A stretch of DNA of 42,454 nucleotides from Hymenobacter negativus (GCF_016056375.1 NZ_JAEDAE010000016.1:1-42454), one strand, 5' to 3'; shown: positions 21,878-29,579, counted from the first letter of the stretch. Program-made: numbers and translations. The notes: generated by a model from the sequence alone, not told the origin.

Positions 21878-22372
21878 ATGAAAAACTTCCTCCCGTTCCT
21901 CGGCTTGCTGCTCATCGCTGGGGCGGCCCACGCCCAGCAGCCCGCCCCGGCCACCGGCCAAACCATTATCCTGAAACCCGGCCAGATGCAGGTGCAGCGC
22001 AACCCCGCCGCCAACCGCCCCGACCGCGCCCCCGTGTACCCCGGCGGCGAGCAGGCCATGGGGCTGTTCTTCCTCGAGCACATCAACTACCCTGAAGCCG
22101 CCAAAGCCAAGGGCCTCAACGGCAAGGTGCTGGTGAATGCCACCGTGAACGAGGACGGCAGCATCAGCAACCCCGTGGTGGCCCAGTCGCTCTCGCCCGA
22201 GTGCGACGCCGAAGCCCTGCGCGTGGTAAGCCTGCTCTCGGGCTGGCAGCCGGGCATGCGGCGCGGCCGCCCGCTGCCGGTGCTGGTGCAGTTGCCCGTG
22301 CCCTTCGGCGAAGCCGGTGTGATGCACGTGGAGCAGGTGCGCCGCCAGCCGGCGCGCGGCCGGCACCAGTAG
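21878..22372 (+). CDS. Secreted TonB C-terminal-like protein
   Basis: Exported 164-residue protein: a signal peptide (MKNFLPFLGLLLIAGAAHAQ), a short linker, and then a domain resembling the TonB C-terminal domain. Matching stretches are PVYPGGEQAMGLFFLEHINY, PEAAKAKGLNGKVLVNATVN, EDGSISNPVVAQSLSPECDA and EALRVVSLLSGWQPG. TonB uses this fold to contact outer-membrane receptors, but this protein has no N-terminal anchor with a Pro-rich spanning region, so it is not a normal TonB; such free-standing domains are frequent in Bacteroidota. Its stop TAG (22370-22372) lies within the terminal GTAGAGACGC of a 92-bp repeat, so the natural C-terminus may have been changed by that element. The tail RRQPARGRHQ is basic and looks untypical. 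Confidence 0.82.
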   Translation: MKNFLPFLGLLLIAGAAHAQQPAPATGQTIILKPGQMQVQRNPAANRPDRAPVYPGGEQAMGLFFLEHINYPEAAKAKGLNGKVLVNATVNEDGSISNPVVAQSLSPECDAEALRVVSLLSGWQPGMRRGRPLPVLVQLPVPFGEAGVMHVEQVRRQPARGRHQ

Positions 22373-22460
22373 AGACGCATAATTGCGTCTCGGCGTCCGC
22401 TCCGTTAGAACTCGTTCAGGCTTTGCCGTCCAACGACGAGACGCAAATACGCTTCTCTAC
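22369..22460. repeat. 92-bp MITE-like element, copy A
   Basis: The element begins GTAGAGACGC and ends GCTTCTCTAC, with imperfect 23-bp terminal inverted repeats. A copy of the same length, about 84% identical by hand count, lies at 27377-27468. No coding capacity. The first bases supply the TAG stop of the preceding gene. The inner part is conserved between copies (CCGTTAGAA, TTGCCG, CAACGACGAGACGC). Confidence 0.8.
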
Positions 22461-22528
22461 TTCACCCGCGCCTCATGCCCGGCGGCCGAAATTGCCGCGT
22501 TATAATTAGCTGAATTAGATAATACCCG

Positions 22529-24379
22529 ATGGCCCGTAGTGGACTCAATACCAGCGGCAACGACATTGCCGCCGACCTACCCAAACCCAAAGTCAACAAG
22601 GAATCGCTGCGGCGCGGCCTGCGGATATTCCGCTACGTGCTGCCCTACCGCGGCAAGTTTATCGTGGGCATGGTGCTGCTGGTGCTCAGCAGCCTGAGCA
22701 CCATGTCGTTTCCGTGGATTGCTGGCAAGCTGGTGAACGTGGCCACTGGCCAGCCCCTGGTGCTGCCCGGCGGGCTGGTGCTCGACATCAACCGCGTGGC
22801 CATCGGGCTGTTTCTGGTGACGGTGTTGCAGGGCTTTTTCTCGTTTGGCCGCATCTGGTTTTTCACGCAGGTGAGCGAGTTCACGGTGCGCGACATCCGG
22901 CAGGCACTCTACGCCAAGTTCGTACAGCTGCCCATTCCGTTTTTCGAGAAAAACCGCGTGGGGGCCATCACCTCGCGCATTACCTCCGACGTGGCCCAGA
23001 TTCAGGACTCGTTTTCGCTCACGCTGGCCGAGCTGTTCCGGCAGGTGTTTACGCTGGTGGGCGGCATCGGCTTCATCATGGTAGTGTCGTGGAAGCTGTC
23101 GCTGTTCATGCTGCTCACGTTCCCGCCCATCGTGCTGGCGGCCGGGCTGTTCGGGCGCAAAATCCGCACGCTCTCCAAGACCGTGCAGCAGGAGCTGGCC
23201 CACACCAACACTATTGTGGAGGAAACGCTGCAAGCCATCAACTCGGTGAAGGCTTTCACAAACGAGAAGTTTGAAACCGGCCGCTACAATAACTCGCTGG
23301 GCAAAGTGGTAAGGGCCGCGCTGCAAAGCAACCTCTACCGCGGCGGCTTTGTGTCGTTCGTGATTATCGGCCTGTTTGGTGGCATTATTCTGGTGCTGTG
23401 GCGCGGGGCCACGCTGGTGCACACCCCCGTCACCGACCCCAACCACCTCCAGATTGGCGACCTCACGGCCTTCATCATCTACACGGCCTTCATCGGGGCC
23501 TCGGTAGCGGGCCTGGGTGAAATCTACGGCAAGGTGCAGAGCACGCTGGGTGCCTCCGAGCGCATCCTCGAAATTCTCGACGAAGCGCCCGAGCCCACCC
23601 ACATCGAGCCGGCCGTGGGGCTGGTGCCGGCCCGCCTGCACGGCGACATTCGCTACGAGCACGTGGCCTTCCGCTACCCCACCCGGCCCGATGTGCCGGT
23701 TCTCACGGATATCGACTTCCATATTTCGGCGGGCGAAAAAATTGCCCTCGTCGGCCCCAGCGGCGCGGGCAAAAGCACCATTGCTGGCCTGCTGATGCAG
23801 TTTTACCCGCTCAGCGGTGGCCGCATCATCGTGGACGGGCACGACGTGCAGGACTACGACCTCACCGCCCTGCGCCGCCACATCGGCATTGTGCCGCAGG
23901 AAACGCTGCTTTTCGGTGGCACCATCCGCGAGAACATTGCCTACGGCAAGCCCGGTGCCAGTGACGCCGAAATCACCGAAGCTGCCCAGCGGGCCAACGC
24001 CTGGCAGTTCATTCAGGCCTTCCCCGAGGCGCTCGATACGGTGGTGGGCGACCGCGGCATCAAGCTCTCGGGCGGGCAGCGCCAGCGCGTGGCCATTGCC
24101 CGCGCCATCCTGAAAAACCCCGCCATCCTCATCCTCGACGAAGCCACGTCCTCCCTCGACAGCGAAAGCGAAAAGCTGGTGCAGGGCGCCCTCGATGAGC
24201 TGATGGAGCACCGCACGAGCCTCATCATCGCTCACCGCCTGAGCACCATTCGGAAGGTTGATAAAATCCTGGTGATTGACGGCGGCCGCATCGTGGAAGC
24301 TGGCTCGCACGAGGAACTGAGCGAGCGGGAAGGCGGACTGTATGCGAATCTATTGCGGCTGCAGTTTGAGTTGAGCTAG
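22529..24379 (+). CDS. MsbA-like ABC exporter (permease-ATPase fusion)
   Basis: Homodimeric half-transporter of 616 residues, inner membrane. Residues about 40-345 are the six-helix permease domain (GKFIVGMVLLVLSSLSTMSF; RIWFFTQVSEFTVRDIRQAL). The ATPase domain has Walker A GPSGAGKST (about 408-416), Q-loop VPQETLLFGGTIRENIAYG, signature LSGGQRQRVAIARAI (about 512), Walker B ILILDEATSSLD (about 532) and H-loop IIAHRLSTI (about 566). All catalytic residues are present. Substrates in this branch include lipids, lipid A precursors and drugs; none can be fixed here. The N-terminal SGNDIAADLPKPKVNKESLRR is a cytoplasmic extension. The gene ends right at the boundary of an AT-rich segment carrying a nuclease-like gene. 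Confidence 0.94.
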   Translation: MARSGLNTSGNDIAADLPKPKVNKESLRRGLRIFRYVLPYRGKFIVGMVLLVLSSLSTMSFPWIAGKLVNVATGQPLVLPGGLVLDINRVAIGLFLVTVLQGFFSFGRIWFFTQVSEFTVRDIRQALYAKFVQLPIPFFEKNRVGAITSRITSDVAQIQDSFSLTLAELFRQVFTLVGGIGFIMVVSWKLSLFMLLTFPPIVLAAGLFGRKIRTLSKTVQQELAHTNTIVEETLQAINSVKAFTNEKFETGRYNNSLGKVVRAALQSNLYRGGFVSFVIIGLFGGIILVLWRGATLVHTPVTDPNHLQIGDLTAFIIYTAFIGASVAGLGEIYGKVQSTLGASERILEILDEAPEPTHIEPAVGLVPARLHGDIRYEHVAFRYPTRPDVPVLTDIDFHISAGEKIALVGPSGAGKSTIAGLLMQFYPLSGGRIIVDGHDVQDYDLTALRRHIGIVPQETLLFGGTIRENIAYGKPGASDAEITEAAQRANAWQFIQAFPEALDTVVGDRGIKLSGGQRQRVAIARAILKNPAILILDEATSSLDSESEKLVQGALDELMEHRTSLIIAHRLSTIRKVDKILVIDGGRIVEAGSHEELSEREGGLYANLLRLQFELS

Positions 24380-24380
24380 A

Positions 24381-24388
24381 TAAATTTG
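24381..24388 (+). promoter_or_regulatory. -7 element of the AT-rich nuclease gene
   Basis: TAAATTTG matches TAnnTTTG exactly; it starts two bases after the ABC-exporter stop and 33 bases before the ATG at 24414. The nearest upstream TTG (24353-24355) is at a spacing of 25, longer than usual. The box suggests that the acquired gene brought its own promoter. Confidence 0.5.
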
Positions 24389-24413
24389 GTTTCACTTTAA
24401 CTATCGTAAAGAT

Positions 24414-25316
24414 ATGGGCATTCAAAAATCACCAATTGATGAGCTTTTTTTTGAATTATATGGATACTATCCTAATAAGGCAGGGCAGGCTTATGAAATG
24501 TTGGTAGCAGCAGCTTTCAAAATAGTAACAGGGCAAAAAATCAAATATGACCAGCATCTAAGAGGTACATACAGCAAAACTGATTATCAGATTGATGGAC
24601 TGAATGAAGATGAAAGTCTAGCAATTGAAGCAAAAGATTATACCATTGACGAAAGAAAAGTTGGTAGACCTGATATTCAAAAGCTTCAGGGAGCATTATC
24701 TGATTTAAATGTTTCAGGAGGACTTTTTGCTTCTGCAACAGATTATACAAGACCCGCAGAAAAGTATGCGGATAGTTCAAATCAAAATCCACTGCAAAAA
24801 GAAATCGAACTCTATCACATTAGACCCTCAACTGAACTTGATGAACAGGGACGTATCAAAACGTTTATCGTCAATATCAATATGATTGTGCCAAATTTTT
24901 CAAATGGCCAATTCAATTTTGCTTGGACTACAAGTGCTGTTCAAAAGTTTGAAGCCAATGGACTGACTGGAAAACCACTCAAAGTTATGCTTGACCGTTT
25001 CTACAATGAAGATGGTTCGATTGACTGTTTTTTAATGGATTTCACTCATGATAATCAGCCATTACATGTGAATATGGAAGATAAATTTGCCGATGGGTGC
25101 TGGGTGCTTCCTAACAGGTATATTATGCATGACAACGAATTATACGAAATAAAAGGCATTGAATATAAAATCCCATACAACACAACTACTTCAACATTGA
25201 CTATTGACAGTGAAGGAGTGCCCAAAATTCTAATTAAATCTGAAGGCAAAATAGATAAACTTTTAACCGATAAACAGTTTAAAGACCTTTCGATTAACAA
25301 TGGAGAAATAAATTGA
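24414..25316 (+). CDS. Orphan restriction-endonuclease-like (PD-(D/E)XK, Mrr-type) protein
   Basis: A 300-residue protein whose first half resembles Mrr-type nuclease domains. Seen: an N-terminal helix with GQAYEMLVAAAFKIVTGQKI, then the nuclease core with Asp in TDYQIDGLN and the E-x-K motif in LAIEAKDY, followed by VGRPDIQKLQGALSDL and GGLFASATDYTRPAEKYA, typical of the helix and strand after the active site. Residues about 160-300 are beta-rich and unassigned; they may bind DNA or oligomerise. No methyltransferase, helicase or specificity gene is next to it. The gene is strikingly AT-rich with AAA/GAT/AAT-type codons, unlike every neighbour, so it is probably a recent acquisition. It could target modified DNA or foreign DNA, or be a toxin-like effector. 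Confidence 0.78.
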   Translation: MGIQKSPIDELFFELYGYYPNKAGQAYEMLVAAAFKIVTGQKIKYDQHLRGTYSKTDYQIDGLNEDESLAIEAKDYTIDERKVGRPDIQKLQGALSDLNVSGGLFASATDYTRPAEKYADSSNQNPLQKEIELYHIRPSTELDEQGRIKTFIVNINMIVPNFSNGQFNFAWTTSAVQKFEANGLTGKPLKVMLDRFYNEDGSIDCFLMDFTHDNQPLHVNMEDKFADGCWVLPNRYIMHDNELYEIKGIEYKIPYNTTTSTLTIDSEGVPKILIKSEGKIDKLLTDKQFKDLSINNGEIN

Positions 25317-25323
25317 TAGCTAT

Positions 25324-25358
25324 GAAACCCGCGCCCCAAGCGCGGGTTTCGTATTTTT
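25324..25358 (+). terminator. Intrinsic terminator after the nuclease gene
   Basis: A perfect 11-bp stem GAAACCCGCGC / GCGCGGGTTTC, loop CCCAA, then GTATTTTT. It starts seven bases after the stop. Its GC-rich stem looks like host sequence, which marks the right edge of the AT-rich segment. Confidence 0.85.
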
Positions 25359-25395
25359 AGCCCCTCAACAACTCCCCTTCACCCTCTCCTTACTG

Positions 25396-26280
25396 ATGAG
25401 CAAGCACTTCGCAAGTTTCTCCGTCGCTGTTGCAGCGGCTGCTACCCTGCTGGCCGCGCCGGCTGCCCAGGCTCAGATTGCCACGCCCGCTGCCAGCCCC
25501 AAAAGCACCGTTTCGCAGCGCGTGGGCCTGACGGACATTACCATTACCTACTCGCGCCCCAGTGTAAAAGGCCGCGCCATTTTCGGCACGGTGGTGCCGT
25601 TTGGCAAGCGCTGGCGCACGGGCGCTAATGCCACCACCAGCATCAAATTCTCCGACGATGTGATGATTGAGGGTAAGAAAGTGGCCGCCGGCGAGTACGG
25701 CCTCTACACCATTCCGAACAAAACGGAGTGGCTGGTGGTGCTCAACAAAAGCCTGAAGCAGGGTGCCGACGTGGATGGGTTCAAGGACGACCAAGACGTG
25801 GCCCGCTTCACCATTAAGCCCTACAAGCTGGCCAGCAAGGTCGAAACCTTCACCATCAACTTCACCGACCTCACCCCCGCCACCGCCAACGTGGCGATGG
25901 AGTGGGAAATGACCGGCGCCAAGTTCAAGGTAACCGCCGACGTGGAAACCAAGGTAATGGCCCAGATTGATGAGAAAGTTATCAAAGCCGCCACTCCTGC
26001 TCCCGCCGACCTGGCCGCTGCCGCCGTGTACTACTACGACAACAACAAGGACCTGAAGCAGGCCCTGGCCTGGATGGAAAAAGCCAACGCCGCCGAGCCC
26101 ACCAAGTTCTGGAACCTAAACACGGAAGCCAAAATCCGCCTGAAAATGAAGGATTACGCCGGTGCCACCAAAGCCGCCGAAGCTTCGAAGAAAGCCGCGC
26201 TGGCCGCCACGCCGCCCAACGGCGAGTACGTGAAGATGAACGAGGAGCTGATGGCCGAAGCCAAGAAAATGGGCAAGTAA
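25396..26280 (+). CDS. DUF2911 domain protein with tetratrico-like C-terminus
   Basis: Exported protein of 294 residues, role unknown. A signal peptide (residues about 1-27, ending AAQAQ) precedes a DUF2911 domain: VSQRVGLTDITITYSRPSVK, RAIFGTVVPFGKRWRTGANA, KVAAGEYGLYTIPN and EWLVVLNKS are all characteristic. Residues about 200-294 are helical, with a repeat-like pattern (YYYDNNKDLKQALAWMEKAN, then AEPTKFWNLNTEAKIRLKMK) that resembles TPR helices. DUF2911 proteins are widespread in Bacteroidota and mostly uncharacterised. The gene is flanked upstream by the AT-rich nuclease gene and ends before a two-hairpin terminator. Confidence 0.92.
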   Translation: MSKHFASFSVAVAAAATLLAAPAAQAQIATPAASPKSTVSQRVGLTDITITYSRPSVKGRAIFGTVVPFGKRWRTGANATTSIKFSDDVMIEGKKVAAGEYGLYTIPNKTEWLVVLNKSLKQGADVDGFKDDQDVARFTIKPYKLASKVETFTINFTDLTPATANVAMEWEMTGAKFKVTADVETKVMAQIDEKVIKAATPAPADLAAAAVYYYDNNKDLKQALAWMEKANAAEPTKFWNLNTEAKIRLKMKDYAGATKAAEASKKAALAATPPNGEYVKMNEELMAEAKKMGK

Positions 26281-26304
26281 GCGCCCGTTTCGCCTCACCC
26301 CCGG

Positions 26305-26380
26305 CCCCTCTCCACCGAAGAGGGGAGCCTGATGAATTTGCAAAAAGCCCCTGGCTCATTTCTGAGCCAGGGGCTTTTTG
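26305..26380. terminator. Two-hairpin terminator, dispersed repeat copy 1
   Basis: First hairpin CCCCTCT / AGAGGGG (26305-26311 with 26319-26325), then a linker GAGCCTGAT-like, then a perfect 18-bp stem CAAAAAGCCCCTGGCTCA / TGAGCCAGGGGCTTTTTG (26341-26358 with 26363-26380). The second is bidirectional and separates convergent genes. The same tandem arrangement, sharing GAAGAGGGGAGCCTGAT, occurs at 35195-35267. Confidence 0.88.
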
Positions 26381-26422
26381 TTTTGCAGCGGCCGCCAAAT
26401 TCCCGGCCGGGTTTAGAACCGC

Positions 26423-27316
26423 TTACTTCCCGCCCCGGCCCTGCATGATGAGCAGGCGCCTCACGTTATCCACCTCAATCTCATCGGGCTGGGTTCGGAG
26501 CACGCGGCGCAGGTCACCCGCTGAGCGGCCGCCGAATACCACTACCTTGAAGCCGGCGGCGTGGGCCTGGGCGCTTTGCTCGGGCGTCACGCGGTCGGCA
26601 TCGAGCACCACGGTCTGCACCTTTTCGGCTTTGGCAGTTTTCAGGCCGACGGCGAATTCATCGGAGGCAATTTCGAGGCCGACGCGCACGCCTGGCATGG
26701 CGGCGCGGGCCAGCCGCACGGTGGCCCCGTCCTGGGTGATGAACAAAACCTTATTCAGCGGTGCATGGTAGCGGGCCAGGCTACGGGCAATCTGGCGCAC
26801 TAGGAGCGGCACCTTTTCGTTCTGGCGGCCGGGGGGCAGGCATTGGTCGTCCTCGTGCAGGTCGAGGTGGATGAAGGGGAAGCTGGGCCAGCGGTTGAGG
26901 CGGGCCAGCAGGGTATCGAAGGTGATGGGGTGCTCTTTCTGGATGAGGTCGTAAGGGAAGCCGCCCTGGTAGCGGAGCTGGGTGAGCTCGGCGGCGGTGC
27001 GCTGGCTCACGCAGCCGGTGCCGGTGCTGCCGTCCTGCAAGTGCTGGTCGTGGTAGAGCATCACCACGCTGTCGCGGCTCATTTGCAGGTCGATTTCCAC
27101 GCCATCGGCCCCGCGCAGAAGCGCCCGCCGGATGCCGCGCCAGCTGCTCGGCGGCCGGTAGTTGAACGGGCTGATGGGGGTGTAGAAGCCAGAGCCGGCG
27201 TGGCCCAGCACCACCAGGTTGGGGTTGACGACGGGCTTGGTGGTGGTGCAGGCCGCCAGAGTCATTACCAGAAAAAGAGCCAGTGAGGCGGCGGAGAGTA
27301 AGCGGTATTTTCTCAT
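26423..27316 (-). CDS. Glycerophosphodiester phosphodiesterase family lipoprotein
   Basis: Lipoprotein of 297 residues from the GDPD family, which hydrolyses glycerophosphodiesters to glycerol-3-phosphate and an alcohol. A lipobox LAAC gives lipidated Cys23. Active-site region: LVVLGHAGSGF (His39), GADGVEIDLQMSRDSVVMLYHD (Glu74, Asp76, His89) and IHLDLHEDD. The usual HRG motif reads HAG here, so the conserved Arg is absent, which is a known-looking variant in secreted Bacteroidota members but could alter activity. The C-terminal barrel strands (VLFITQDGATVRLA; KVVVFGGRSAGDLRRVLR) end with EIEVDN. The ATG at 27316 opens the signal peptide; the frame runs on to 27361. Phosphate or glycerol salvage at the cell envelope is the likely job. 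Confidence 0.87.
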   Translation of the reverse strand: MRKYRLLSAASLALFLVMTLAACTTTKPVVNPNLVVLGHAGSGFYTPISPFNYRPPSSWRGIRRALLRGADGVEIDLQMSRDSVVMLYHDQHLQDGSTGTGCVSQRTAAELTQLRYQGGFPYDLIQKEHPITFDTLLARLNRWPSFPFIHLDLHEDDQCLPPGRQNEKVPLLVRQIARSLARYHAPLNKVLFITQDGATVRLARAAMPGVRVGLEIASDEFAVGLKTAKAEKVQTVVLDADRVTPEQSAQAHAAGFKVVVFGGRSAGDLRRVLRTQPDEIEVDNVRRLLIMQGRGGK

Positions 27317-27376
27317 GCAAAAGCGAAAGCCGGCATGCGCCGGTTGGGTGCTGAACGGCAAAGGGGCTGCCGGGTT

Positions 27377-27468
27377 GTAGAGACGCGTATTCGCGTCTCA
27401 TCGTCTGGGCCGTTAGAATTTGTTCATGCGTTGCCGTTCAACGACGAGACGCGAATACGCATCTCTAC
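27377..27468. repeat. 92-bp MITE-like element, copy B
   Basis: Terminal inverted repeats of 23 bp differ at a single position (GTAGAGACGCGTATTCG.. against GTAGAGATGCGTATTCG..). It is the same length as, and about 84% identical to, the copy at 22369-22460. Its right end (CTCTAC on the plus strand) supplies the TAG stop of the minus-strand PAP2 gene. Confidence 0.82.
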
Positions 27469-28097
27469 GCCTTACGCGGCTTATCCAGCAGCCCGAACAG
27501 AAACGTGAGCGCCACCACCAGCCAGATGGAAAACCACACGTCGCTCAGGTAGTGCATGCCCAGCACCAGCCGGCCCAGCGCAATAAGCCCCGGCAGCACC
27601 AGCAGCGGCGCCCGATACTTCGGAAAAGCCACCGCCAGCGGCCAGAATAAGCTGAAATAAGTAGCCGTGTGCGTGGACGGGAACGAGTCGTTGTGCGAAC
27701 CAGCGGCCCATAGGCCCGTGCCCTCGTAGCCCGCCCCAAACAACACCTCCGGCCGCAGGCGGTGAACGGTGCCTTTCAGCACATTGGCTAGCACCATGCT
27801 GAACTCGTGGGTGAGCAGCAGGATGAGGAAAATGGTGGCGGCCTTTCTTTTGAGAATGTAGCGGCCGATGGCGAAGGCCAGCCCCAGCCCCAGAAAGATG
27901 ACGGGCAGGCCCGCCACGTGCGTCATCAGCGCATCATGGGCTTTATCGGCGGTGGTGGTGAGGGTGGCGAAGTACGGCGCGGCCCCGCCGAAATGCCCGT
28001 GGATGAACCGGGCCAGCGGCTGGTCGAAAAACAGAATGAGCAGGGCGCAGGCCGGCAGCGTGAGGGCCGTGAAAACAAGAAACTGGCGGAGCGTCAT
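27465..28097 (-). CDS. PAP2 family phosphatase (STH variant)
   Basis: Second PAP2 membrane phosphatase, 210 residues. Motifs: KGTVHRLRP (K-x6-RP), PSTHTA (Thr where SGH proteins have Gly) and RLVLGMHYLSD (R-x5-H-x3-D). About six hydrophobic helices are visible. The STH variant occurs in several Bacteroidota members; substrate unknown, possibly a lipid phosphate or diphosphate. The protein ends DKPRKA, and the stop TAG lies inside the terminal repeat of the 92-bp element, so the element may have trimmed or replaced the original 3' end. It is only distantly related to the protein at 11887. The upstream spacer holds an inverted repeat and no clear promoter; co-transcription with the upstream aspartate kinase gene is possible. 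Confidence 0.9.
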   Translation of the reverse strand: MTLRQFLVFTALTLPACALLILFFDQPLARFIHGHFGGAAPYFATLTTTADKAHDALMTHVAGLPVIFLGLGLAFAIGRYILKRKAATIFLILLLTHEFSMVLANVLKGTVHRLRPEVLFGAGYEGTGLWAAGSHNDSFPSTHTATYFSLFWPLAVAFPKYRAPLLVLPGLIALGRLVLGMHYLSDVWFSIWLVVALTFLFGLLDKPRKA

Positions 28098-28109
28098 GTA
28101 ATAAGTTAT

Positions 28110-28190
28110 GAGGGTAAGCGGGTATGAGGGTGAGAGTTTCGACGCCGGATTCCAACTCCTACCCTCTCACCCCCATACCCTCCTTCCCTG
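28110..28190. repeat. Inverted repeat related to 20172-20279
   Basis: GGGTATGAGGGTGAGAG (from 28120) pairs with CTCTCACCCCCATACCC (ending near 28181), loop about 25. The right half closely resembles 20238-20275 (ACTC.TACCCTC...CCCCCAT.CCC), so the two are members of one dispersed family. Lacks a T-tract. Confidence 0.6.
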
Positions 28191-28196
28191 ATAATG

Positions 28197-29579
28197 TTAC
28201 CCCAGCGCCTGGTTCAGGGCGATGATGGCCGTTTTGTAATCCTCGCGGCCCACGATGAACTGGATGTTCACCTTGCGCAGCGCAAAGCCGGCGCTGCGAA
28301 TGTTGATGCCCTCATCGGCGAGGGCGCGGGCGGCGCGGGCCAGCAGACCAGGCTCGTCGATGTTGGAGCCGATGAGGCAGACCAGGGCGGCCGCCTGCAC
28401 GGTCACGTTCTCGTACTTGGCTTCGAGGGCGGCCACCAGTTGCGGCCGAAGGTCTTTTTCCCAGATGAGCAGCGAGATGCTGTTGGCGCTGGTGGCCTTG
28501 AAGATGTAGCTCACCCCGAGGTCGAAAAACACCTGCATCAGCGTGAGGTCGAAGCCGGCGGCGCCTACCATCAGCGGGTCGTGGATGTCGATGATGACGA
28601 CTTTCTCGGTGCCCGTAATGACTTCGATGCGCTTGGTGGGCGACACGTAGTCGCGGGTGATGAGCGTGCCGGGGTGCTCGGGCTCGAAGGTGTTTTTGAT
28701 GCGCAGGTCGATGGCGTTTATCTCCAGCGGCTTCGAGGCTTTGGGGTGGATGGCCTCCATGCCCACGTCAGCCAGCTGGTCGGCCACGTCGTAGTTGGTG
28801 AAGCCGATGGGGTGGCACTGGTCCACGCCCACCAGGTTGGGGTCGGCCGAGCTGAGGTGGTATTCTTTATGAATAATGGCCTCCTGGGGCCGCACGGCCA
28901 CGGCAATCTTGCTGAAGGTGACTTCCGAATAGCCCCGGTCGAACTCCCGCATAATGCCCTCGGTGCCCTTGGTGTAGCCTGTGGCAATGCAGATGGTGCG
29001 CGGAAAATCAATATCGGTAAAGGCCTGCCGGATTCGCTCATCAATCGTCAGCGGCTGGGCATCGTCGAAGCCGCTGAGGTCGACCAGCGTAGCGTGCACG
29101 CCCCGGCTTTGCAGGATGTTCACGGCGTTGAAGGCCGAGTGGGCCTCCCCTATCGAGGCCAGGATTTCGCGGGCCGCCTGCAGGATGTTCACGCTGTTGA
29201 CGTAGCCGGAGGCCAGCACGTTCACGAGGCTGTCGAGGTACACCTGGGCCTGGTCGATGCGCTGCTGGATGAAGGCATCGGCCACGGCCAAATCCAACCC
29301 CAGCGGCTCATACTGCTTGTTTAGCTCCTTGAGCTTGGCAGCCACGTCCTGCAGAAGCTGGCTGAATTCCTGGCCCTGGGTGATGTGGTGGTAGACGCCG
29401 GGCGCGCCGGTTTTCTTGTTTTCGAGAAGCCAGTTGGTCACGTTGGCATAGGCCGACACCACGAAAATGCGGTTGTACAGCTTCGCGCCCTCGCGGCCGT
29501 GAAAGATGATGTTGTCTAGGACGTCGGCGAAGGCGGTCATCGAGGTACCGCCGATTTTTTCAACTGTGAGCACGGGCAA
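28197..29579 (-). CDS. Aspartate kinase, Ask_Ect-like
   Basis: Phosphorylates aspartate, the first step towards lysine, threonine, methionine or ectoine. The product is 460 residues: a kinase domain with VEKIGGTSM at the N-terminus (the usual KFGGTS), RGYSEVTFSKIAVAVRPQEA and HKEYHLSSADPNLVG, then two C-terminal ACT domains (VVIIDIHDPLMVGAAGFDLT; AALVCLIGSNIDEPGLLARA). The KIGGTS start and the HKEYHLSSADP stretch recall, from memory, the specialised kinase of ectoine clusters rather than the normal housekeeping enzyme, yet no ectABC is present. There is no in-frame ATG before the motif; the start is TTG at 29579 or GTG at 29573, the latter giving MLTVEKIGG. A spacer full of palindromes separates it from the PIG-L gene. 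Confidence 0.9.
   Translation of the reverse strand: MPVLTVEKIGGTSMTAFADVLDNIIFHGREGAKLYNRIFVVSAYANVTNWLLENKKTGAPGVYHHITQGQEFSQLLQDVAAKLKELNKQYEPLGLDLAVADAFIQQRIDQAQVYLDSLVNVLASGYVNSVNILQAAREILASIGEAHSAFNAVNILQSRGVHATLVDLSGFDDAQPLTIDERIRQAFTDIDFPRTICIATGYTKGTEGIMREFDRGYSEVTFSKIAVAVRPQEAIIHKEYHLSSADPNLVGVDQCHPIGFTNYDVADQLADVGMEAIHPKASKPLEINAIDLRIKNTFEPEHPGTLITRDYVSPTKRIEVITGTEKVVIIDIHDPLMVGAAGFDLTLMQVFFDLGVSYIFKATSANSISLLIWEKDLRPQLVAALEAKYENVTVQAAALVCLIGSNIDEPGLLARAARALADEGINIRSAGFALRKVNIQFIVGREDYKTAIIALNQALG

Noticed and set aside
22577..24310. 577-codon minus-strand open frame opposite the ABC exporter
   Set aside because: The plus strand has all ABC motifs; the antisense product is His/Arg/Gln-rich without recognisable features.
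28194..29324. 376-codon plus-strand frame opposite the aspartate kinase
   Set aside because: Shadow frame; the minus strand carries the aspartate kinase motifs.
28197..29579. Ectoine biosynthesis cluster around the aspartate kinase
   Set aside because: No ectA, ectB or ectC homolog lies in the neighbourhood; only the kinase type hints at ectoine.
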